Below are positions 36,845 through 44,622 of a stretch of DNA of 64,000 bases, one piece after another (the stretch's first letter is position 1; every line of letters begins with the position of its first letter). The DNA lies in NCBI RefSeq assembly GCF_900107015.1, contig NZ_FNOI01000004.1, positions 124,001 to 188,000 of the forward strand, given 5' to 3'. The position numbers and the translations under genes were made by a program. The DNA is from Litoreibacter albidus (lineage in GTDB: Bacteria > Pseudomonadota > Alphaproteobacteria > Rhodobacterales > Rhodobacteraceae). Below the pieces are notes generated by a model. The model was given only the letters and a program-made list of their open reading frames with translations, had not been told where the DNA came from and did no database searches.

Positions 36845-37905
36845 ATGCGCTGCGCGACCTGCTCACCCGCCAGATCGCAGTCGATGGCCCGATAAGCTTG
36901 GCCGACTATATGCAGACCTGCCTGCTGCACCCTGAACACGGCTACTACGCGACCCGCGACCCCTTCGGCGCTGCAGGTGACTTCATCACCGCGCCAGAAG
37001 TCAGCCAGATGTTCGGGGAGGTCTTGGGCCTGTGCCTCGCTCAATCCTGGATCGACCAAGGCCGCCCTGATGCCTATCTCGCGGAACTCGGTCCCGGTCG
37101 CGGCACCCTAATGCGCGACGTGTTACGCGCAACGGCTGGCGTGGCGGGGTTCCCGCGAAAAGTGGTGCTGGTAGAGGCCAGCTCGCATCTGCGGGATGTC
37201 CAAGCCGAAACCCTGAACGGGCATGACGTTGAGTGGGTAGAACACGCAGCAGCCCTGCCAGACGGCCCTATACTCCTGCTCGCCAACGAATTTTTCGACG
37301 CGCTGCCCATTCGTCAGTTCATACGCGCCACTAAAGGCTGGAGCGAGCGGCGCGTCGGCCTGCACGACACCACGCTGGCCTTCGGCCTGACCGAGGATAC
37401 CCGCGTTGATGCTCTGTCACACCGCCTTGCCGACACAGGTGTGGGCGACGTGGTGGAGCTGTGCCCGTCCGCCGCGCCAATCATGACCGAAATCGCCGCG
37501 CGCGTGTCCCAAGGTGGGGCTGCGATCATCATCGACTACGGTGACTGGCGGTCCTTGGGGGACACATTCCAGGCCTTGAGGTCGCATAAACCCGTTGACC
37601 CGCTCGCCACCCCTGGCGCGGCAGACCTGACAGCGCACGTCGACTTCGAGGCGTTGTCCGCCGCCGCAACCTCTTGCAACGTTAGCCCGATGACCCCGCA
37701 AGGGCTGCTTCTTGAGCGCTTGGGCATCACCACGCGCGCACAGGCTTTGGCGCGAAATATGACCGACGACGCATTGGAAACCCATATCGCAGCGCATCGC
37801 CGCTTGACGCACCCCGATGAAATGGGGACGCTGTTCAAAGCAATTGCCCTGACGCCGCACGATGCCCCCCTGCCCCCAGGCTTTGACCGAGCGAGTTCGA
37901 CATGA
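36841..37905 (+). CDS. SAM-dependent methyltransferase, MidA/NDUFAF7 family
   Basis: A 354-residue protein (DUF185). [27 protein letters not shown] near residue 38 is the family signature (key residues G-x-GDF-T-PE-S), [18 protein letters not shown] near 80 the SAM loop, and [15 protein letters not shown] near 143 a conserved block. The mitochondrial homologue dimethylates an arginine in a complex I subunit; a similar role is likely but unproven in bacteria. ATGA overlaps connect it to lgt before and pgeF after. Confidence 0.9.
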   Translation: MNALRDLLTRQIAVDGPISLADYMQTCLLHPEHGYYATRDPFGAAGDFITAPEVSQMFGEVLGLCLAQSWIDQGRPDAYLAELGPGRGTLMRDVLRATAGVAGFPRKVVLVEASSHLRDVQAETLNGHDVEWVEHAAALPDGPILLLANEFFDALPIRQFIRATKGWSERRVGLHDTTLAFGLTEDTRVDALSHRLADTGVGDVVELCPSAAPIMTEIAARVSQGGAAIIIDYGDWRSLGDTFQALRSHKPVDPLATPGAADLTAHVDFEALSAAATSCNVSPMTPQGLLLERLGITTRAQALARNMTDDALETHIAAHRRLTHPDEMGTLFKAIALTPHDAPLPPGFDRASST

Positions 37906-38654
37906 CATTGGAAATCCTTACCGCAGATAGCCTCGGCCCTGTCCGGCACGGCTTCTTCACGCGCAAAGGCGGGGCCTCATCGGGCATTTTCGAGGGGTTG
38001 AATTGCGGACAAGGCTCGTCAGATCAAACGGAAGCCGTGCTGACCAACCGCGCCCGCGTGGCGCAGGCCATGCAGGTCGCGCCCGACCACCTCGTTTCTT
38101 TGCATCAGTGCCACTCCGCCGACGTTGTCGTTGTGGACGGCCCCCTCGCCGAAAAACCCAAAGCAGACGCCATGGTCACCGCGACCGAGGGCTTGGCATT
38201 GGGCGTTTTAACCGCCGACTGCCAGCCGGTACTATTTCATGATGCCCAAGCCAAAGTGATCGGCGCGGCGCATGCGGGATGGGGCGGCGCGCTTGACGGT
38301 GTACTCGAGAATACCGTCGACGCCATGGTTGCTCTGGGAGCCGCGCGCGAAAACATCCACGCCGTCGTCGGCCCCTGCATTAGCCAAGCGGCGTATGAGG
38401 TCGGACAAGAGTACTTCGAGCGATTCTTGGACGCGGACCCCAGCTATGCGAGGTTCTTTGCGGGCGGGCACGGAGACAAAATGCAGTTCGACCTGCCTGC
38501 ATTCGGGCTGCAACGGCTGCGCGACGCTGGCGTGCACGCCGAATGGACGCGCCACTGCACCTATAACGATCCCGCGCGGTTCTATTCCTACCGGCGCAGT
38601 GTCCACCAGAAAGAGGCCGACTACGGACGCCTGATTGCAACAATCAGGCTCTAG
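37902..38654 (+). CDS. pgeF: Peptidoglycan editing factor PgeF (laccase domain)
   Basis: A 250-residue multicopper-type hydrolase/oxidase (YfiH/DUF152). HGFFTRKGGASSGIFEGLN at the N-terminus, LHQCHSADVV near residue 66, LTADCQPVLF near 103 and GAAHAGWGGALDGVLE near 122 provide the His/Cys metal site. PgeF hydrolyses wrongly built UDP-MurNAc-Ser peptides in E. coli. It ends the lgt-midA-pgeF operon. Confidence 0.92.
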   Translation: MTLEILTADSLGPVRHGFFTRKGGASSGIFEGLNCGQGSSDQTEAVLTNRARVAQAMQVAPDHLVSLHQCHSADVVVVDGPLAEKPKADAMVTATEGLALGVLTADCQPVLFHDAQAKVIGAAHAGWGGALDGVLENTVDAMVALGAARENIHAVVGPCISQAAYEVGQEYFERFLDADPSYARFFAGGHGDKMQFDLPAFGLQRLRDAGVHAEWTRHCTYNDPARFYSYRRSVHQKEADYGRLIATIRL

Positions 38655-38703
38655 AATCGCGTTTGTCTCGCGAAACATGACGACGGCATGGCACGGTGCG
38701 GCC

Positions 38704-38718
38704 TTAATCACGCCTTAA
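38704..38718. promoter_or_regulatory. Candidate CtrA box
   Basis: TTAA, seven bases, TTAA, the full consensus spacing of alphaproteobacterial CtrA sites, 24 bases before the ATG of the small membrane protein at 38743. The same pattern occurs once inside the norF-like coding region, so chance is possible. Confidence 0.35.
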
Positions 38719-38742
38719 ACTTCCGCTGCTACTAACCAGCCC

Positions 38743-38967
38743 ATGCAGCAGATTTCCTCAATAACCTTTGAATTACTGGCCTTTGCGTTCCTCGCTGTTG
38801 TGGTCGTCCTGCGCCACAATCGGCTTCAGAATACTTCGCAAAAAGTTAACACACGACATTCTGATGCCCCATTGCCGTGGTGGATTGGTCCTGTCCCCAA
38901 ATGGGACACGAATTCATCTAATGGGGCCATAAAGCAGCGACGACGCCGCAGTGCCCCAACCAACTGA
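38743..38967 (+). CDS. Small single-helix membrane protein, unknown
   Basis: A 74-residue frame beginning MQQISSITFELLAFAFLAVVV, one hydrophobic helix, followed by a basic polar tail ending RRRRSAPTN with the segment PLPWWIGPVPKW. I do not recognise a family. No clear ribosome site precedes the ATG, but a CtrA-type box does, and the frame sits between pgeF and another small gene on the same strand. Confidence 0.4.
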   Translation: MQQISSITFELLAFAFLAVVVVLRHNRLQNTSQKVNTRHSDAPLPWWIGPVPKWDTNSSNGAIKQRRRRSAPTN

Positions 38968-38981
38968 GACGGAGCAAAGCT

Positions 38982-39179
38982 ATGCGCAAGAACAACCGCT
39001 GGATGACTTGGGTGCTGGAAGAAAGCGCGCGTGTTGATGTCGCAATGCCTTGGGCACGCGGTGCCCGTAGCGCCCCCAAAGCGCGCTTGCCGCTCAGTGC
39101 ACCGAGCCTCAGCAAAGTGGCGCGCCAAGTGATACCCGCCACGCCGACAGCTTACCGCGCGGTCGCAGGGGCACGCTAA
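38982..39179 (+). CDS. Small basic protein of Rhodobacterales type, unknown
   Basis: A 65-residue protein starting MRKNNRWMTWVLEESARVDVAMPWARGARSAPK. The pattern of aromatic N-terminus followed by PW-RGAR resembles small uncharacterised proteins frequent in roseobacters; this is recall of a pattern, not a database match. It is basic, with no membrane helix. ACGGAGC lies 7 bases before the ATG. Function unknown. Confidence 0.6.
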   Translation: MRKNNRWMTWVLEESARVDVAMPWARGARSAPKARLPLSAPSLSKVARQVIPATPTAYRAVAGAR

Positions 39180-39222
39180 CGCGGCCTTAACAGCGACAAT
39201 TCAAGACGCCAACTGAACACCG

Positions 39223-39252
39223 GGATGAAGCGGAGAGACCGCTGCTTCATCC
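39223..39252 (-). terminator. Hairpin overlapping the stop of the TPR-sulfotransferase
   Basis: GGATGAA and GCGG pair with CCGC and TTCATCC around a 5-base loop, with a 3-base bulge. The TGA stop of the minus-strand gene lies in the stem. No T-run follows, so it may protect the mRNA end more than terminate transcription. Confidence 0.35.
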
Positions 39253-40905
39253 ATCCTCGACACTGCCGTACTGCTTCAAGAACGGCTGCATGTCGCGTTC
39301 AAACCGCTTCCACGCACCGACGGACGACGAATACATAGGTTGACGCACCTGCGTGGCCGACAGCGTTCTCACCTCCCGCTTGGTCTCGTAGAACGATAAA
39401 CACGTGTCTTCCCACTCCAGCCCTGCCGCCGCGACAAGCGCTTTGGATTGTCCTTCGGGGTCTGCAATCAGGTCTTCGTAGCGTATTTCGTGGAACCTGT
39501 TCGGGCACCTGTCTCGCCAGAAATCCACCATGTCTTCAAACTGGCGCAGGAAAATTGCAATGTGATCCAGCCGGTTGGCATAGCGGTGCAGCCCCGCCTT
39601 GAACTGGTTCTTGTAAATAGACAACGCATTGTCGCGCGGATCACGGCGAACCACTACAAAGCGGGCGTTCGGCATAAGTTTCGCCAAAAACCCCAAGGTC
39701 GCGTAGCTGGAGATCGACTTGTCCGTGACATGCGGCACGTCGGGGAACAACCGCGCCAAATCCGCCTCAAACTCCCTCACGGCCTCCGCGCATTTCGCCC
39801 AAAACATCTCGCCACCGCCACTTTGCCCCGTGATCAGATCTGCGATTTTCGGCTGGATAAGCCCCATCTCCCCGCCACCCTCGACGCGCGAATGGGAGGC
39901 CAGAATTTGCTCCACCAGTGTGGTGCCGGAGCGCGGCGCGCCCGTAACGAAGATAGGCGCAGCCGTGCTGGTTGGGACAGCCATGTCACCAAACTCGTCG
40001 AACAACTTCCGCGTCCGCTCCGCAATCGCCTCCACCGCCGCCGCGTCATAAGGATAGGCTTTCGCCAAAGCATGATTGGCTTGATCAAGGTAGCCGAACA
40101 CCTTGGAGTGCTGGCCACTGTCCTCCATCGCTTTCGCCAATGCATAGGCCAAGTTCGGCAGGTCTTCGTCGCCCGCGCGCCGCATTTTCAACGCGGCTTT
40201 CATCTTAGGAATATTCGGGTCGTCCGCTGCCATTTTCGTCAATGACGCATAGGACGCGTAGTGCCAGCCAGCCTTGGGCGACAGATCTATTGCCTTTTGC
40301 AACGTCGCCCGCGCCTCGTCCAGCTCTCCCATAGACTGCAACAAACTAGATTTGCGCGACAGCAGCAGCGCATTCGTCGGGGCTAGCGCCAAGCCGTTCT
40401 CGATCTGCTCGCGCGCCAGCGCGTACTGCTTCAACTCGACCAATGCCGCGCTGTATTCCGCGAAAACTTGAGGTTGGCGAAATCCACCCGAAAGCGCCGC
40501 CTTAAACAGCTGCGCTGCCTTCTCCCACGACTTGGCGCGAAGCTGTGCAAGCCCCTCGTAAAACGCAAAGGCGGGGGTTTGCTTCAACACTGGGCTGGCG
40601 CGTTTACGCAGCAACTCGAAATTCTGCGGGTTGGGGTGTTTGCTCGCCATATCCAGATAGCTGATCCAGATCGCGGGCTCATTGGGGCGCAGCTTCAACG
40701 CGGCCTCAAAGCCCGATGCAGCTTGCGCGACTTTGCCAAGCAGCACGGACACTTCGGCAAGGTTGAAGTGCACCTCTGCCAAGTTGGGCGCGCCTTTCAG
40801 CAGCTTTTTGTACCCGCGCTCCGCGTCGCCCAAACGACCCGACAGCTGCGCTTGGCGGGCCTTGGCGAATTGATCCTTGATTTGCTGTTTACCTAATGTC
40901 GCCAT
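39247..40905 (-). CDS. TPR-repeat sulfotransferase family protein
   Basis: A 552-residue protein. Residues 1-280 are tetratricopeptide repeats (for example NLAEVHFNLAEVSVLLGKVAQAASGFEAALKL, key pattern A-L-P). Residues 310-545 form a sulfotransferase domain with the PAPS 5'-phosphate loop IFVTGAPRSGTTLVEQIL near residue 320 and the 3'-phosphate region RFVVVRRDPRDNALSIYKNQF near 420. It should transfer sulfate from PAPS, perhaps to a polysaccharide or protein bound through the repeats. No secretion signal is present, so the active site is cytosolic. A PAPS synthetase is encoded 5 kb away. Confidence 0.88.
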   Translation of the reverse strand: MATLGKQQIKDQFAKARQAQLSGRLGDAERGYKKLLKGAPNLAEVHFNLAEVSVLLGKVAQAASGFEAALKLRPNEPAIWISYLDMASKHPNPQNFELLRKRASPVLKQTPAFAFYEGLAQLRAKSWEKAAQLFKAALSGGFRQPQVFAEYSAALVELKQYALAREQIENGLALAPTNALLLSRKSSLLQSMGELDEARATLQKAIDLSPKAGWHYASYASLTKMAADDPNIPKMKAALKMRRAGDEDLPNLAYALAKAMEDSGQHSKVFGYLDQANHALAKAYPYDAAAVEAIAERTRKLFDEFGDMAVPTSTAAPIFVTGAPRSGTTLVEQILASHSRVEGGGEMGLIQPKIADLITGQSGGGEMFWAKCAEAVREFEADLARLFPDVPHVTDKSISSYATLGFLAKLMPNARFVVVRRDPRDNALSIYKNQFKAGLHRYANRLDHIAIFLRQFEDMVDFWRDRCPNRFHEIRYEDLIADPEGQSKALVAAAGLEWEDTCLSFYETKREVRTLSATQVRQPMYSSSVGAWKRFERDMQPFLKQYGSVEDG

Positions 40906-40960
40906 GGACTTGCACCCTACCCCTGCTTCTGAAGCAGCACGCTATCATTGGCGCTATGAG

Positions 40961-41698
40961 TTATCCAGTCTCCGACAGCAGCATCAGCGCAGCGGAGCTT
41001 TGACTGCGACGCCAGACGGGTTGCGGCGCGGTTTGCGCATGGTGCGCACCTGACAAGCTTGGCATAGAAAAGCGGCGCGCCAGTGGCTTGACGCTGGGGG
41101 CCACGGTGCGCGCGGGCAGATCACGAAAATTATGCGCGAATACTCGCTCGCCGAGGAAGCTATACACAGCACCCAGCACGCGCTCCGGATCACTCAGCAA
41201 TCGCTCGTAGTCGAGCAGCAACAAGCGGTCGGCGGCGGCGCTACCGAGCAAGTCTTGCACCTGCCCCATTGGCGCACCGATTAAGCCGTCTTTTGACATG
41301 AGCGACGCAGGGGAACGTGCGTCGCCAGTCTCCTCCGCGATCTCGGCAGCGATGCGTGCGGGGTCGCGCACCATGACAACAAAGCGCGACAACGGGAACA
41401 AGGTGCTCAGCCGACGCATATGTCCGAGCCACTTCGGGTTGTTGTCGATCACCACGGCATCTAGTGGACGCGCGTGGTGAACCGCATCCAGCGACCCACG
41501 CAACAGCGCCGCACGGGTATCACCATCTAAGTCTGACAGGGGCGAATCAGGCGCCTCGCGACCAGCGTCCAGAAGCCCGAACACCTGTTCTGCCGCACTG
41601 TCGCTCGACACGGAAAACCGCGGGTTTTGCGCCAGCAGCCCCGCAAAGTGACGCGCCCCCGCCGTAGGAAAGCCCGCCACAAAGTGGTAGCGGGTCAT
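40961..41698 (-). CDS. Sulfotransferase-fold protein with degenerate PAPS loop
   Basis: A 245-residue protein with the sulfotransferase outline: YHFVAGFPTAGARHFAGLLAQNPRF at the N-terminus, VIDNNPKWLGHMRRLSTLFPLSRFVVMVRDPARIAAEI near residue 95-125 (key R-V-R-P), and LLLLDYERLLSDPERVLGAVYSFLGE near 170. The normal PRSGTT/S loop is replaced by FPTAGARHF, losing the usual Arg and Ser/Thr, so PAPS binding is doubtful. Alternative in-frame starts lie at 41743 and 41884; I chose the ATG directly before the conserved YHF segment, with AAAGG 8 bases upstream. Confidence 0.7.
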   Translation of the reverse strand: MTRYHFVAGFPTAGARHFAGLLAQNPRFSVSSDSAAEQVFGLLDAGREAPDSPLSDLDGDTRAALLRGSLDAVHHARPLDAVVIDNNPKWLGHMRRLSTLFPLSRFVVMVRDPARIAAEIAEETGDARSPASLMSKDGLIGAPMGQVQDLLGSAAADRLLLLDYERLLSDPERVLGAVYSFLGERVFAHNFRDLPARTVAPSVKPLARRFSMPSLSGAHHAQTAPQPVWRRSQSSAALMLLSETG

Positions 41699-42020
41699 GG
41701 AGACGACCTTTAGCACCTGATCGTTGCTCTTTAACTGCACCATTCGCCTCTTTGTATGGGTGTTCCAAGTGTGACAGACCGATTCGTGGCTGTCCATCGC
41801 GCTCTGCATCACGCGCGGCTTACGATTTCCATCGTATTGAGCGCTCGGTAGAAACGGTGGGAAAGCTGCGCAGCGATTGTTCACGTAAGGCAGCTCACTG
41901 ACGCCAAATATTTGACTTTACCCCTTCAAACAGCGCATTGTGGGGCTCTTATAAACAAGCAGTTCTGCGCGCCGGTGGGGACCGACGCAGTCACGCTACG
42001 ACCTGAAAAAGGGACGACGC
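41699..42020. other. Divergent intergenic region before the sulfotransferase-like and Hint genes
   Basis: This 322-base gap may partly encode a longer N-terminus of the sulfotransferase-like gene (starts at 41743 or 41884). Nearer the Hint gene it holds a TTGACT -35-like hexamer (41912-41917) without a good -10 at the right spacing, and a TATAAA (41950-41955) without a good -35. I see no RNA gene or repeat in it. Confidence 0.4.
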
Positions 42021-42797
42021 ATGGCCTATAATCCCCATCTTTCCAACGACCTTCGCGCCCCGCAATCTACCGAAATGTACCGCACCGCCGCACAGCCCCG
42101 CAGGCGTGCGGTCGCCCGCCCCTACGACATCGCGTGGCTTACCCCGCAAGGTGAGCCGCGCTACGAAACTCTGGTTGCTCCCTCGCAACCCGTTATTGAA
42201 AGCGCCTGCGCAAACATGGCGCGCGGTGCGATTGTCGCGACTGCAAATGGACCGGTTGCCGTCGAAGACCTGACACCCGGTATGATGATCCACACGTCGG
42301 AGCATGGCCCGATCCCCCTGCAGTGGATCGGATCTTACGAGATGTCCCTGCGCGAGGCGCAATCCACCGACCGTGGCGCGCTCTACCGCGTCACCAGCGA
42401 AACATTCGGCCTGTCCAAGCCGTCGCAGGATTTGCTGGTCACGCCGCGCGCGCACATCTTGTTCTCCCACCCGAAATGCAAGGCGCTGTTCGGCGTTGAT
42501 CAGGCATTCGCACCCGTGCGCGCGTTTGAGGACGGCATGTCGGTGTTTTCGGTTCAGCCCGTGTCGCCTGTTGCTGTTTTCAACTTGGGCTTTGACCGCC
42601 AGTCGACCATCAAGGTCAACGGTCTGGAAATGGAAAGCTTCCATCCCGGCCCGCACGCAGAGGCTTTGCTGGATCACGAAACGCTCTACGCGCTGCTTCG
42701 ACTATTTCCACAAGCACGCGGTTTGGACTTCTTCGGCCCGCAACTCATCAACCGCCTGACCACATTCGAGGTGCGCGCCCTTCGCGAGGGGGCTTAG
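42021..42797 (+). CDS. Hint-domain protein (splicing-inactive type)
   Basis: A 258-residue protein. Residues 60-200 form a Hedgehog/intein fold: MARGAIVATANGPVAVEDLTPGMMIHTSEHGPIPLQWIGS, with the typical VEDL, PGM and QWIG positions. The usual first Cys/Ser at the splice junction is absent and there is no C-terminal HN pair, so self-cleavage is unlikely. The segment MESFHPGPHA is shared by many roseobacter Hint proteins. The N-terminal 55 residues are basic and unstructured-looking. Function unknown; some relatives are attached to secreted repeat proteins. It overlaps lrp at the 3' end by 4 bases. Confidence 0.8.
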   Translation: MAYNPHLSNDLRAPQSTEMYRTAAQPRRRAVARPYDIAWLTPQGEPRYETLVAPSQPVIESACANMARGAIVATANGPVAVEDLTPGMMIHTSEHGPIPLQWIGSYEMSLREAQSTDRGALYRVTSETFGLSKPSQDLLVTPRAHILFSHPKCKALFGVDQAFAPVRAFEDGMSVFSVQPVSPVAVFNLGFDRQSTIKVNGLEMESFHPGPHAEALLDHETLYALLRLFPQARGLDFFGPQLINRLTTFEVRALREGA

Positions 42798-43294
42798 ACG
42801 ATCTGCGACAGTCTTTCTTCGACAATCTCGAACGGCACACCGGGGTCGTCTTTGGCGACGCGGATAACCAATGACGTCTTCACGCTGGCCACATTCTCCG
42901 CCGACGTCAGTTCTTCCGTTAGGAAGCTTTGAAAACTACTCAGGTCTGGCGCGACGCATTTGAGGATGAAATCAACTTCGCCGTTCAGCATGTGACACTC
43001 TCGTACCAGCGGCCAGTCCTTGCAGCGCGCCTCGAAGGCTGACAGGTCGGCCTCCGCTTGGCTTTGCAGCCCCACCATCGCAAAAACCTTCACCTCAAAC
43101 CCAAGCGCGCGCGCCTCCACATTCGCGTGGTAACCGCGGATATACCCCGATTCCTCAAGTGTGCGCACACGGCGCAAACACGGCGGCGCGGAGATACCCA
43201 CCCGTTTGGCCAGCTCCACATTTGTCATGCGCCCGTCGGCCTGCAACTCCGCTAGAATTTTGCGATCTATCTCGTCAAGTTTTGACACGGCCAT
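42794..43294 (-). CDS. Lrp/AsnC-family transcription regulator
   Basis: A 166-residue regulator. The N-terminal HTH is LDEIDRKILAELQADGRMTNVELAKRVGISAPPCLRRVRTLEESGYI (key helix S-PPCLRR), followed by the RAM/AsnC ligand domain (VKVFAMVGL, CHMLNGEVDFILKC). It senses an amino acid. The start is the ATG 6 bases after AAGGAG; an upstream ATG seven codons earlier lacks a ribosome site. It is divergent from trxB, an arrangement common in this order, and may regulate itself through the AT-rich region between. Confidence 0.92.
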   Translation of the reverse strand: MAVSKLDEIDRKILAELQADGRMTNVELAKRVGISAPPCLRRVRTLEESGYIRGYHANVEARALGFEVKVFAMVGLQSQAEADLSAFEARCKDWPLVRECHMLNGEVDFILKCVAPDLSSFQSFLTEELTSAENVASVKTSLVIRVAKDDPGVPFEIVEERLSQIV

Positions 43295-43345
43295 TGGGGA
43301 CTCCTTCGTTGCCATTTGTCTTACTCCACGGCAGCCTCACGCGCA

Positions 43346-43392
43346 ATAATATTTCAAGCATGCGCAACATATTAAATGATATGCAATTTCCA
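43346..43392. promoter_or_regulatory. AT-rich region with dyad between lrp and trxB
   Basis: In a GC-rich setting this stretch is AT-rich and includes the dyad CATAT-N6-ATATG (43368-43383) beside AATAATATTT. Such sequences suit Lrp-type autoregulation 74-90 bases from the lrp start. A TATATG (-10-like) for trxB lies near 43470. Confidence 0.35.
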
Positions 43393-43507
43393 CGGACCCT
43401 TTGTTAAAGAAGCCCAGCCTGTCGCAAAATGACTCCCGCCCCCTTTCGCTTGCGGTTCGCGCCAATTATATGTTGCTGACCTCAAAAAACGCCGATGGGA
43501 ATCCGCA

Positions 43508-44449
43508 ATGACCGACACGCGCCACACCAAAGTTTTGATCATCGGCTCCGGCCCAGCAGGATACACCGCCGGGGTATACGCATCGCGCGCGATGCTGGAA
43601 CCGATCTTGGTTCAAGGGATTGAGCCAGGCGGCCAGCTGACCACCACCACAGAAGTCGAAAACTGGCCCGGCGACACCGAGGTGCAAGGCCCCGACCTGA
43701 TGGTGCGCATGCAAGATCATGCCAAGGCAATGGGCTGCGAAATCATCAGCGACATCATCACAGACCTCGATACATCGTCGCGCCCGTTCAAGGCGAAAGG
43801 CGACAGCGGCACGCTCTACACCGCCGACGCGGTTATCTTGGCAACCGGCGCACGCGCAAAATGGCTGGGGCTTGAGAGCGAAGAGAAATTCAAAGGCTTC
43901 GGCGTGTCAGCTTGTGCGACTTGCGACGGCTTCTTTTACCGCGGTCAGGAGATCGTCGTGATCGGGGGCGGCAACACCGCCGTTGAGGAAGCCCTGTTTC
44001 TCACCAACTTTGCATCCAAAGTGACCCTCATCCACCGCCGCGACGAGTTGCGCGCGGAACGCATCCTGATCGACCGCCTGCAAAAGAACCCCAAGATCGA
44101 AACATTGTGGTTCCATGAGCTTGCAGAAGTCACCGGCACCGAAGCGCCGCTCAGCGTTGAAGGCGTGAAGGTTAAGCACACCAAAACCGGTGTGGTTACA
44201 GAGATCCCGTGCAAAGGCGTGTTCGTGGCGATTGGCCACGCGCCGTCTAACGAGTTGGTTAAAGATGTGTTGGAAACTCACATGGGTGGCTACGTGGTCA
44301 CAAAACCCGACAGCACCGAAACGTCGATCCCCGGCATCTTCGCCGCTGGCGACCTGACGGACCACAAGTACCGCCAAGCCGTCACCAGCGCCGGTATGGG
44401 CTGCATGGCCGCACTGGAGGCAGAGCGTTTCATCGCTGAGGAAACCTGA
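43508..44449 (+). CDS. trxB: Thioredoxin reductase
   Basis: A 313-residue NADPH/FAD disulfide reductase that keeps thioredoxin reduced. VLIIGSGPAGYTAGVYASRA is the FAD fold, CATC (residues 136-139) the redox pair, VVIGGGNTAVEEALFLTNFA near 150 the NADPH fold, and GIFAAGDLTDHKYRQAVTSAGMG near 277 the C-terminal FAD contact. Thioredoxin also serves NrdJ and PAPS reduction, both relevant to genes in this window. Confidence 0.97.
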   Translation: MTDTRHTKVLIIGSGPAGYTAGVYASRAMLEPILVQGIEPGGQLTTTTEVENWPGDTEVQGPDLMVRMQDHAKAMGCEIISDIITDLDTSSRPFKAKGDSGTLYTADAVILATGARAKWLGLESEEKFKGFGVSACATCDGFFYRGQEIVVIGGGNTAVEEALFLTNFASKVTLIHRRDELRAERILIDRLQKNPKIETLWFHELAEVTGTEAPLSVEGVKVKHTKTGVVTEIPCKGVFVAIGHAPSNELVKDVLETHMGGYVVTKPDSTETSIPGIFAAGDLTDHKYRQAVTSAGMGCMAALEAERFIAEET

Positions 44450-44475
44450 CCCGCACACCGAAATATAACGTTAAC

Positions 44476-44512
44476 AAGAGGGCGCCCCGAGAGATCGGCA
44501 GGCGCTCTTTTA
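44476..44512 (+). terminator. Intrinsic terminator after trxB
   Basis: AAGAGGGCGCC pairs with GGCGCTCTT (one bulged G), with a 14-base loop, and ends in TTT TA. It lies 27 bases after the trxB stop. Confidence 0.6.
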
Positions 44513-44590
44513 GTGTTGCCGAATTGTAGCGCTGCATGTCAGGTTGCTTTCCCCGCAACTCCCCCCTTGTTTTTGGCGCAGAGTCTGCGA

Positions 44591-44610
44591 TGTGTTCATG
44601 CGTGAACACA
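44591..44610. promoter_or_regulatory. Operator-like palindrome before the MarR-PAPS synthetase gene
   Basis: TGTGTTCATGCGTGAACACA is a perfect 8-bp inverted repeat with a 4-base centre, ending 12 bases before the start codon. A second perfect repeat, CGCAGA-G-TCTGCG (44577-44589), lies directly beside it. Position and shape fit an autoregulatory operator for a MarR-type dimer. Confidence 0.5.
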
Positions 44611-44622
44611 CTTTGAGTCGAC

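Noticed and set aside
42200-42620. Intein inserted in a host gene
   Set aside because: The Hint fold is stand-alone, lacks splice-junction residues and has no interrupted host protein around it.
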